Of a stretch of 15,022 bases of DNA, positions 1-7,086 are shown piece by piece. Position numbers and translations under genes: made by a program. The stretch's first letter is position 1; every line of letters starts with the position of its first letter. The DNA lies in NCBI GenBank assembly GCA_020025035.1, contig JAHHSU010000026.1, forward strand, positions 1 to 15,022. Reading direction: 5' to 3'. Below the pieces are notes generated by a model, which searched no databases, had not been told where the DNA came from, and saw only the letters and a program-made list of their open reading frames with translations. This DNA is from Thomasclavelia sp. Lineage in GTDB: Bacteria > Bacillota_I > Bacilli_A > Erysipelotrichales > Coprobacillaceae.

Positions 1-122
1 AGATATACTATCATCTCTTTATAGAAGTCTACTTTGTAAATGGTATATGACAATAAAACAAGATATCTATGAACTAATTTGAAGTTTATTTATAATTCCA
101 CTTTTATTTTACAATTCACGTT

Positions 123-174
123 TCAAAATAAAACTATGTAAGTTAAGCTATACACATGCTTTACTTACACAGTT
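123..174 (-). terminator. Rho-independent terminator after trxB
   Basis: On the minus strand the arms AACTGTGTAAGT and ACTTACATAGTT (163-174 and 132-143) pair over 12 positions with one G-U wobble. After a single mismatch they continue through AAGC/GCTT to a 9-nt loop at 149-157. The hairpin is followed by a T-rich run (TTTATTTTG, 131-123). It lies about 85 nt beyond the trxB stop and is the only strong terminator after uvrA-hprK-lgt-trxB, so it probably ends that transcript. Positions 1-122 beyond it are AT-rich and I see no gene there. Confidence 0.8.
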
Positions 175-259
175 TATATCACACTCTCCTACGTCTTATT
201 TTAAATATTTAATTAAGTTACTCTAGGAAAATCATATCAATTTAATATATCTTTTATTT

Positions 260-1183
260 TTATTTATGACTGTTTCTATTTTGAAAATCATGACTAATTG
301 TTTGTGCAGCTATTGCCCCATCGTTAGTTGCAGTAACAACTTGTCTTAAAAATTTTTGACGTACATCTCCTGCTGCATAAATCCCTTCAATAGATGTTCT
401 CATATTTTCATCTGTAACAATATACCCTTGTGCATCTAAAATATCAAAAGGTTTCAAAAATTCTGTTACAGGATCTAATCCTATAAATGGGAAAATTCCT
501 TTAACTAGTAAATTAGAATGTTTATTAGTAATAGTATCTTCTAGTAACAATCCTGCAACTTTATTATCTTCCACTATTACTTCTAAAGGTTTTTGTTGAA
601 AATGAACCTCGATTTTTTCATTTTTTTCTAAAGCTTCTTGAACGATTTGATCTGCTCTAAATTGGTTACTTCTAACAACTAAATGTACTTTTTTTGCGAA
701 TTTTGTTAAATACATTGCTTCTTCTAATGCAGAATTTCCTCCCCCAATAACTGCAACTTCTTCATCAGTAAAAAATGCACCATCACAAACTGCACAATAG
801 GATACTCCTCTACCTATCATTTCATTTTCATTTGGTATATTCATTCTTCTTTCTTTTGTACCTGTAGCAATTAAAATTGCTTTTGTACTATAGACTTGTT
901 CATTTGTTACTACTTCCTTATGATCTTCTTTAAGATGAATACTTTCTACAAGTCCATATTCATATTCTGCTCCAAAATGTGTAGCGTGTTCAAACATTCC
1001 ATACGCTAAATCTGGACCTGTGATATTTTTATTTCCTGGGTAATTTTCGATTTCTGCTGTAACATTTAATTTTCCCCCAGGAGCACCTCCATCTAAAATT
1101 AAAATTTTTAGTTTAGATCTTGATGCATAAATGGCCGCTGATAAACCTGCAGGACCAGCCCCTATAATGATTAAATCATACAT
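260..1183 (-). CDS. trxB: Thioredoxin reductase-like flavoprotein
   Basis: Low-molecular-weight thioredoxin reductase family: FAD-dependent transfer of reducing equivalents to thioredoxin in the cytoplasm. The sequence shows the N-terminal FAD motif GAGPAG (residues 8-13 from the chosen start), the redox-active CAVCDG centre (Cys130, Cys133), a second Rossmann motif GGGNSA near 147-152 and the C-terminal FAD motif AAGDVR. Length (307 aa) is normal. Two ATGs stand in tandem at 1186 and 1183. GAGGG at 1191-1195 is 4 nt from the first and 7 nt from the second, so I chose the second. The gene abuts the lgt stop codon and is last in the uvrA-hprK-lgt-trxB unit. Oddity: where NADPH-dependent enzymes carry HRRxxxR this one has VRSNQFR (residues 170-176), so reductant specificity may differ. 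A related flavin reductase with another electron donor is the main alternative. Confidence 0.93.
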   Translation of the reverse strand: MYDLIIIGAGPAGLSAAIYASRSKLKILILDGGAPGGKLNVTAEIENYPGNKNITGPDLAYGMFEHATHFGAEYEYGLVESIHLKEDHKEVVTNEQVYSTKAILIATGTKERRMNIPNENEMIGRGVSYCAVCDGAFFTDEEVAVIGGGNSALEEAMYLTKFAKKVHLVVRSNQFRADQIVQEALEKNEKIEVHFQQKPLEVIVEDNKVAGLLLEDTITNKHSNLLVKGIFPFIGLDPVTEFLKPFDILDAQGYIVTDENMRTSIEGIYAAGDVRQKFLRQVVTATNDGAIAAQTISHDFQNRNSHK

Positions 1184-1186
1184 CAT

Positions 1187-1981
1187 TTATCCCTCTTTCT
1201 TTTTCGTTTTATAAATATAGATTAAACCTAAACATCCTACTATAATAAATACAATAGAAGTTAATTGTGCCATTTTTATACTGCCAAGCATTAGTGAATC
1301 ACTACGATATGCTTCTACAAAAAATCTTACAATACCATACCAAATAAAATAACACATAAATTGTGATCCAGTTTTTTTCAAATATTTAGAGACAATAAAA
1401 ATAATGACAAAAAATCCAATTAAATTTAAAATTGATTCATATAAAAAGGTCGGTTGCCGATACATACCATCAATCCACATACCTTGTTTAATAAATTGAG
1501 GAATTGGCAAAGATGCCATTTGTTGTGAAGTCATCACTTGTCCATAAGCCTCTTGATTAATAAAATTTCCCCATCTACCAATTGCTTGAGCAACTAGTAC
1601 AGTTGGCATAATGGCATCTCCCATTTCTAAAATGTCTACCTTATTTTTTTTACAAAAATAAATGGCATATAAAATTGCAGCAACTAAGCCCCCTTGAATT
1701 GCTAAACCACCTTCATATATTTTAAATATCCCCATAATATCATGAGCATATAATTCGTTAAAGGTAAAAACTACATACCAAATTCTAGCACCAACAAAAC
1801 CAATAAGTAATAAATTTATAAAAAAATCAGATAAAGGTAATTCATGATATCCTTTTTTGATTAATCGATATTTAGAAATAAAATATCCAACAAGTGCACC
1901 ACCAAGTAGACAAATGGCGTACCATTGAATAGTTAACGGACCAATTTGTAAAAATGTCGTTCTATTAGGAAATAAATGCAT
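1187..1981 (-). CDS. lgt: Prolipoprotein diacylglyceryl transferase
   Basis: Membrane enzyme that moves diacylglyceryl from phosphatidylglycerol to the lipobox cysteine of prolipoproteins, the first step of lipoprotein maturation. The 264-residue protein is a multi-pass membrane protein with the Lgt signature GRWGNFINQEAYG at residues 135-147. Counterparts of functionally important E. coli residues are visible: Tyr21 (Tyr26), Arg136 (Arg143), Asn139 (Asn146), Gly147 (Gly154), Arg219 (Arg239) and Glu223 (Glu243). The histidine of the usual HGG motif (His103 in E. coli) is glutamine here: GGLAIQGG, Gln96. The start ATG overlaps the hprK stop by one base (TAATG) and follows a strong GGAGGA ribosome site, so translation is probably coupled to hprK. 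Adjacent hprK-lgt is a common Firmicute arrangement. Confidence 0.96.
   Translation of the reverse strand: MHLFPNRTTFLQIGPLTIQWYAICLLGGALVGYFISKYRLIKKGYHELPLSDFFINLLLIGFVGARIWYVVFTFNELYAHDIMGIFKIYEGGLAIQGGLVAAILYAIYFCKKNKVDILEMGDAIMPTVLVAQAIGRWGNFINQEAYGQVMTSQQMASLPIPQFIKQGMWIDGMYRQPTFLYESILNLIGFFVIIFIVSKYLKKTGSQFMCYFIWYGIVRFFVEAYRSDSLMLGSIKMAQLTSIVFIIVGCLGLIYIYKTKKKEG
1191..1195 (-). promoter_or_regulatory. Ribosome binding site deciding the trxB start
   Basis: GAGGG on the minus strand lies inside the last codons of lgt. It is 7 nt from the ATG at 1183 and only 4 nt from the ATG at 1186, which favours the second of the two tandem start codons. Confidence 0.6.
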
Positions 1982-2928
1982 TATGATTCCTCCTGCTTAT
2001 GATCATTAATATTTGTAAGAATACGATTAACAAACTCTTTACTACTATCATAACCTGATTCTATCAAACGTTTATTCATTACTGCCGCTTCAATAACTAC
2101 AGACATATTACGTCCTCCAGTAACAGGTATAACAAGTTTATCTATTCCTACATCTAATACATCTTCTACTACTTGTTTATCCGTTAAGCCAATACGTGTA
2201 TATTCTTTACTTGGTACCCATCGTTCTAATTGAATAACTAAATCAACTTGATCTTTTTCCATAATTGATCCAGCACCAAACATTTTAGCAACATCTATAA
2301 CCCCGATTCCTCTAATTTCTAATAAATTTTGTAATACAACTGGTGCTCTTCCAATAATCACTTGACCTATTTGATACAATTCTACAGCATCATCTGCAAT
2401 TAATTGATGTCCACGTTTAATTAATTCTAATGCAATTTCGCTTTTCCCTATTCCACTTTCCCCTTTAATAATGACACCTTTTCCATAAATATTTAAAAAT
2501 ACACCATGCATTAATGTCTCAGGAGCTAATTTTTCATCTAAAAATGTAGATAGTTCTACTGAAAAACGTCCTGTAGTTTGTGTAGTTAAAAAGATAGGGA
2601 AATTTTTTTGATTTGCAATTTGTTTTAAAATAGGAGGGCACTGATATCCTTTAGCAATAACAATAGTAGGAATTTTTTCATTTGTTAATTTTTCAAATCT
2701 GGATAATTGTGTTTGTTCATCCATTTGATGAATAAAAGCCATTTCTTTTTCACCAAATATCACAACTCTTCTAAAATCACTGTGTTGAAAAAAACCTGCA
2801 AGTTCAAATCCTGGACGGTTAATATCAGGTACATAAATTGCACGTTCTAGTGAATGTATGTCTCCGGTAACTTGTTCAAGTGGGAAGTGTTCAATTAAAT
2901 GTTTAATTAAAATTGATTTTTCAGCCAT
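1981..2928 (-). CDS. hprK: HPr kinase/phosphorylase
   Basis: Bifunctional cytoplasmic regulator that phosphorylates HPr of the sugar phosphotransferase system on Ser46 and dephosphorylates it by phosphorolysis, setting carbon catabolite repression through CcpA. The 315-residue product has an N-terminal domain (about 1-125), then a kinase core with the P-loop GESGIGKS (156-163), His141 in the preceding HGV segment, the ADD aspartates 179-180 and the family signature LEIRGIGVID (203-212). Three in-frame starts are possible: GTG 2940, TTG 2937 and ATG 2928. I chose the ATG because AAAGGTG ends 9 nt upstream of it and because it gives a length and MAxK N-terminus like Bacillus HprK. The uvrA stop is 16 nt upstream. 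The gene indicates Gram-positive-type PTS regulation. Confidence 0.96.
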   Translation of the reverse strand: MAEKSILIKHLIEHFPLEQVTGDIHSLERAIYVPDINRPGFELAGFFQHSDFRRVVIFGEKEMAFIHQMDEQTQLSRFEKLTNEKIPTIVIAKGYQCPPILKQIANQKNFPIFLTTQTTGRFSVELSTFLDEKLAPETLMHGVFLNIYGKGVIIKGESGIGKSEIALELIKRGHQLIADDAVELYQIGQVIIGRAPVVLQNLLEIRGIGVIDVAKMFGAGSIMEKDQVDLVIQLERWVPSKEYTRIGLTDKQVVEDVLDVGIDKLVIPVTGGRNMSVVIEAAVMNKRLIESGYDSSKEFVNRILTNINDHKQEES

Positions 2929-2937
2929 CTTTATCAA

Positions 2938-2947
2938 CACCTTTCTA
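2938..2947 (-). promoter_or_regulatory. hprK ribosome site fused to the uvrA stop
   Basis: The uvrA stop TAG (2947-2945) runs directly into AAAGGTG on the minus strand, giving TAGAAAGGTG, a partial match to the 16S anti-Shine-Dalgarno complement. The 9-nt gap to the ATG at 2928 supports that start over the upstream GTG and suggests coupling to uvrA translation. Confidence 0.65.
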
Positions 2948-5767
2948 CAATAAATTTTTTAAGAATTTTCCAGTATAGCTTTCTTGACATTCTGCTACTT
3001 TTTCAGGAGTTCCTGTTACTACCACACTTCCTCCTTCATCGCCACCTTCTGGTCCTAAATCAATAATATAATCAGCTACCTTAATAATATCTAGGTTATG
3101 TTCAATAATAACAACACTATCTCCATTTGTAACGATTTTTTGTAATACTTCAATAAGTTTAGAGACATCATGACTATGAAGACCAGTAGAAGGTTCATCT
3201 AAAATATATAGTGTTTTACCAGTTGGACGTTTTTGTAATTCGCTAGCTAATTTAACACGTTGTGCTTCTCCACCTGAAAGTGTAGTAGCACTTTGACCTA
3301 ATCTAATATATCCTAAACCAACATCTTGTAATGTTTGTAATTTTTGTGATATCTTTGGCAAATTCTTAAAAAAGACACAGGCATCTTCAACTGTCATTTC
3401 TAAAATATCATAAATACTATGATCTTTATACTTTACTTCTAATGTTTCATGATTGTATCGTTTCCCAAGACATTCTTCACATGGAACATAGACATCAGGT
3501 AAAAAATGCATCGAAATACGTTTAACTCCATCTCCTTGACAAGCTTCACAACGTCCACCTTTTACATTAAAAGAAAATCTTCCCTTATCATATCCTCGCA
3601 TCTTTGCTTCGTTTGTTTGAGCAAACAAATCACGAATATCATCAAAAACACCAGTATATGTAGCTGGATTAGAGCGTGGTGTACGTCCTATTGGATCTTG
3701 AGAAACATCTATAATTTTATCAATATGTTCTAATCCTTCTATTTTCTTGAATAAACCTGTTTTAACCTTTGTTTTACTTAAGTTAGACTGAATTCCTTTA
3801 CAAAGTATTTCATTAACTAATGATGATTTTCCTGAACCTGAAACACCGGTTACGACACAAAATGTTCCTAAAGGAAATTTAACGTTAATATTTTTTAAAT
3901 TATTTTCCTTTGCTCCTTTAATACTAATATACTTTCCATTTCCCTTACGTCTAGTAGTTGGAACCTCAATTTTATAACGACCTGATAAATAATTTCCTGT
4001 AATAGAATTATGATTTTCCATTACCATTTGTGGTGTCCCCTGAGCAACTACTTGACCACCATGTTCACCAGCTCCAGGTCCAATATCAATAATATAATCT
4101 GATGCTCGCATCGTATCTTCATCATGTTCTACAACAAGGACACTATTTCCTAAATCACGAATTTGATGCAATGTTTTAATTAATTTGTCATTATCACGTT
4201 GATGTAATCCAATAGATGGTTCATCTAAAACATATAAAACACCTGTTAGACGTGAGCCAATTTGTGTTGCCAAACGGATACGTTGTGCTTCTCCACCAGA
4301 TAATCCCGCAGCAGTTCTAGAAAGTGATAAATACCCCAATCCTACATCAAATAAAAAACGCAATCTATCTTTGATTTCTTTTAACACAAGACTAGCAATT
4401 TTTTCTTGCGTTGGTGTTAATTCTAATGTATCAAAAAATTGAATAGCCTCTTTAATTGACAAATCAGTAAGTTCTGCAATATTTAATCCTCCAACTTTTA
4501 CACTTAATACTTCATCAGTAAGTCTTTTTCCTTTACATGTAGGACATATATGTTCTGAGGTAAAACTTTCATACCATTCTTTTGACCATGTTGAAGATGT
4601 TTCTTCGTACCTACGCTCAATTAGTGTCTTGACCCCTTCAATTTTCTTTACAGATTTAGAAATATTTCCTGAACTAGAGACTAATGTTAACTCAATAGGC
4701 TTTTTAGAACCAATCATAATAATATCCATCTCTGATTTAGTAAAATCTTTTAATGGTTTATCTAAATCAATTTGATAGGCTTCACATAATTTTTTAAAAC
4801 GTTGCCATTCAATACGGTCCGTTCCTACTGCTGTTTTAAAATACCTAATCCCCCCCTTAGAAATACTTAAATTACGATCGGGAATAATTAAGTCTATATC
4901 TACTTCATTTTTTGTTCCAATCCCTCGACAATTAGGACAAGCTCCTAAAGGTGAATTAAACGAAAACAATCTAGGTTCAAGTTGAGGAACAGAAAATCCA
5001 CAAATTGAACAGGCATAATTTTCAGAAAATAAAGTCTCACTTTCATCACTTAAATTTTGGATAATTATTTCACCACTAGCTAGCTTTAAAGCTGTTTCTA
5101 AAGAATCTACCATTCTAGAGCGATACCCCTCTTTTTTGATAATTCTATCTACTATTACTTCAATACAATGTCTTTTATTTTTATCTAATTCAATTTCTTC
5201 TTCTAATAATCGTACACTTCCATTTACTCTTACTCTTACATATCCATCTTTTTGTAATTGACTAAATAGTTCTTTATGTGTCCCTTTTTTATTTTTAACT
5301 ACAGGTGCTAAAACTTGTAATTTACTACCATCACTATATTGATCGATAACATCCATCATTTGCTTTGTAGTTTGAGACTGAATAGGATTACCATGTACTG
5401 GGCAATAGGGAACCCCTATTCTTGCATATAATAAACGTAAATAATCATAAATTTCTGTAACAGTTCCAACAGTTGATCTTGGGTTATGGCTAGTAGTTTT
5501 TTGGTCGATTGCAATTGCTGGAGATAATCCTTCAATACTATCTACATCTGGTTTTTCTGTATTCCCTAAAAATTGACGCGCATAAGCACTTAATGATTCC
5601 ACATAACGGCGTTGTCCTTCTGCATAAATGGTATCAAATGCTAAAGAAGTCTTTCCTGAACCAGAAGGTCCTGTCATAATAACTAATTGATTTCTTGGTA
5701 TTTCAATATCTATATTTTTTAAATTGTTTTCTCTTGCTCCCTTAATGACGATTTTATCTTGTTCCAT
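2945..5767 (-). CDS. uvrA: Excinuclease ABC subunit A
   Basis: DNA-damage-sensing ATPase of nucleotide excision repair; dimeric UvrA loads UvrB at lesions. The 940-residue protein is close to the usual length and has both ABC halves: Walker A GPSGSGKT (33-40) and GVSGSGKS (641-648), signatures LSGGEAQ (489-495 and 830-836) and Walker B LDEPS near 514 and 856. Zinc-module cysteines are intact: C253/C256...C277/C280, a CPTC pair near 408-411, and C740/C743...C763/C766 of the DNA-binding zinc finger. The start ATG follows AGAGGAAAG with good spacing. uvrA has its own promoter-bearing 152-nt leader and is separated from uvrB by cca, unlike the common adjacent uvrB-uvrA arrangement. It heads the unit that continues through hprK, lgt and trxB. 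Confidence 0.98.
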   Translation of the reverse strand: MEQDKIVIKGARENNLKNIDIEIPRNQLVIMTGPSGSGKTSLAFDTIYAEGQRRYVESLSAYARQFLGNTEKPDVDSIEGLSPAIAIDQKTTSHNPRSTVGTVTEIYDYLRLLYARIGVPYCPVHGNPIQSQTTKQMMDVIDQYSDGSKLQVLAPVVKNKKGTHKELFSQLQKDGYVRVRVNGSVRLLEEEIELDKNKRHCIEVIVDRIIKKEGYRSRMVDSLETALKLASGEIIIQNLSDESETLFSENYACSICGFSVPQLEPRLFSFNSPLGACPNCRGIGTKNEVDIDLIIPDRNLSISKGGIRYFKTAVGTDRIEWQRFKKLCEAYQIDLDKPLKDFTKSEMDIIMIGSKKPIELTLVSSSGNISKSVKKIEGVKTLIERRYEETSSTWSKEWYESFTSEHICPTCKGKRLTDEVLSVKVGGLNIAELTDLSIKEAIQFFDTLELTPTQEKIASLVLKEIKDRLRFLFDVGLGYLSLSRTAAGLSGGEAQRIRLATQIGSRLTGVLYVLDEPSIGLHQRDNDKLIKTLHQIRDLGNSVLVVEHDEDTMRASDYIIDIGPGAGEHGGQVVAQGTPQMVMENHNSITGNYLSGRYKIEVPTTRRKGNGKYISIKGAKENNLKNINVKFPLGTFCVVTGVSGSGKSSLVNEILCKGIQSNLSKTKVKTGLFKKIEGLEHIDKIIDVSQDPIGRTPRSNPATYTGVFDDIRDLFAQTNEAKMRGYDKGRFSFNVKGGRCEACQGDGVKRISMHFLPDVYVPCEECLGKRYNHETLEVKYKDHSIYDILEMTVEDACVFFKNLPKISQKLQTLQDVGLGYIRLGQSATTLSGGEAQRVKLASELQKRPTGKTLYILDEPSTGLHSHDVSKLIEVLQKIVTNGDSVVIIEHNLDIIKVADYIIDLGPEGGDEGGSVVVTGTPEKVAECQESYTGKFLKNLL

Positions 5768-5795
5768 ATTTCTTTCCTCTTATCCTATTTATAAT

Positions 5796-5807
5796 AAATC
5801 ATGATTT
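5796..5807. repeat. 12-bp palindrome in the uvrA leader
   Basis: AAATCATGATTT is a perfect 12-bp palindrome lying between the predicted uvrA transcription start (about 5842) and its start codon (5767). It could be a repressor operator or a chance AT-rich palindrome; nothing in the sequence decides between them. It does not match the GAAC...GTTC form of a Firmicute LexA box. Confidence 0.3.
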
Positions 5808-5848
5808 CATTCATTATTTTAATGTTTTTATTAGTTTATCATATTTTT

Positions 5849-5877
5849 ATAATATATGTTAGTCATAACCTTTACAA
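5849..5877 (-). promoter_or_regulatory. Predicted sigma-A promoter for uvrA
   Basis: On the minus strand TTGTAA (5877-5872, 4 of 6 consensus matches) and TATTAT (5854-5849, 5 of 6) are separated by exactly 17 nt. Transcription would begin near 5842, leaving a leader of about 75 nt. No terminator is visible between cca and this site, so read-through from the uvrB-cca transcript may also contribute. Confidence 0.55.
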
Positions 5878-5919
5878 TAAAATTAACTCATTATTTATAT
5901 AGCTATTATTCAACTAGGT

Positions 5920-7086
5920 CTACTTATAGCCATATTTATCATGTAATACAACAATTATTTTTTCTTTATCTAGGCCTTGTAATTGGTATTGATAGCTTTC
6001 CTCAATAATTATTCGATACATTTTTTGATCTTGAAACCCTAATTGTTGCAAGGTATTTCCAGTAATCAAAGGTAATGGTAATGTTGTGCCATATTTAGCT
6101 TTCATGATTTTAAAATATTTATTAATCTTTTCAATGTTTTGTGGATTTGTACTAGAAAGTGCTAGAATATGTAACTCTTCTAGTGTTAAATAAGGAGTAA
6201 TTAATCTTAATATTTGATAATAATATCCTTGATGATTAAACGTAATGTCTTCATAAAGCATACTTAATGCTTGTCTAGTTGTCTCTATACATCTAATCCA
6301 CTTATTACTACTAAAACAATCCATTAAAGTTTGATGATCTAATAATAGACATAATCCTATCCATCTTAATTGAATGGATGCGTGATAATAAGATAAATTG
6401 TCTATTATACATTTAGTAGATTCACTAATATAAAATGGTTGAAAGGCGTCAATCACATCCAAAAAATAAAATGCATAGGATGGCTTTTGACATTGTAATA
6501 TTTTAGTATACTCATCATAAATTTTTGCTTTAGATAATTTACTAATAGAAAAACCATATTGCTGACATAAATGAAATAACTTTAGTTCTACATTAAAAGT
6601 AGGAAACCTTGCAACAAACCTTGACAATCTTAATATCCGAAGTGGATCATTTTTAAAGAAATCTAAATCAATAGCTCTTAAAATACCATCATAAAGATCT
6701 TTAATCCCACCAAAAGGATCTTTATATTGATGAAGTAGCGGATCATATAAAATACTATTTATCGTAAGATCTCGACGCTTACTTGCTTGAGTAAATGATG
6801 CATAAGGACTAAAGAAAACTTTTAATTTTCCATGATTATATTTTTCAACCCTAGCTAAAGTTAGATCACAATTTAATGATTTAATGTGATAAACTCCATA
6901 TTTTCGATTTACCCTATATTCTAATAAACACTCACATAATATTTTTTCTAATTCCTCACCACTTAAACCATAAACTTCCATATCTTTATCTTTACTTTTA
7001 ATATTTAATAATTGATCTCGTACAAAACCACCAACCAAATAGACATGCCCTTTTTGATTAATTTTATGAATTAACTCTAGGAGCAT
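5920..7086 (-). CDS. cca: CCA-type tRNA nucleotidyltransferase (class II)
   Basis: Member of the polymerase-beta-like tRNA nucleotidyltransferase/poly(A) polymerase family, which adds or repairs the 3' CCA of tRNAs. The N-terminal catalytic domain shows VYLVGGFVRD (15-24), the metal-binding pair D33/D35 in KDKDMEVYG, RRDLTINS (104-111) and FKNDPLRILRLSRFVARF (144-161), the NTP-selecting and neck region. The C-terminal half (about 170-388) is divergent and I see no HD domain. The start overlaps the uvrB stop by one base (TAATG) behind AAAGGGGA, so it is translationally coupled. All three tRNAs in this window encode CCA, so repair of damaged 3' ends is the likely main role. A poly(A) polymerase-like activity cannot be excluded from sequence alone. 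Confidence 0.85.
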   Translation of the reverse strand: MLLELIHKINQKGHVYLVGGFVRDQLLNIKSKDKDMEVYGLSGEELEKILCECLLEYRVNRKYGVYHIKSLNCDLTLARVEKYNHGKLKVFFSPYASFTQASKRRDLTINSILYDPLLHQYKDPFGGIKDLYDGILRAIDLDFFKNDPLRILRLSRFVARFPTFNVELKLFHLCQQYGFSISKLSKAKIYDEYTKILQCQKPSYAFYFLDVIDAFQPFYISESTKCIIDNLSYYHASIQLRWIGLCLLLDHQTLMDCFSSNKWIRCIETTRQALSMLYEDITFNHQGYYYQILRLITPYLTLEELHILALSSTNPQNIEKINKYFKIMKAKYGTTLPLPLITGNTLQQLGFQDQKMYRIIIEESYQYQLQGLDKEKIIVVLHDKYGYK

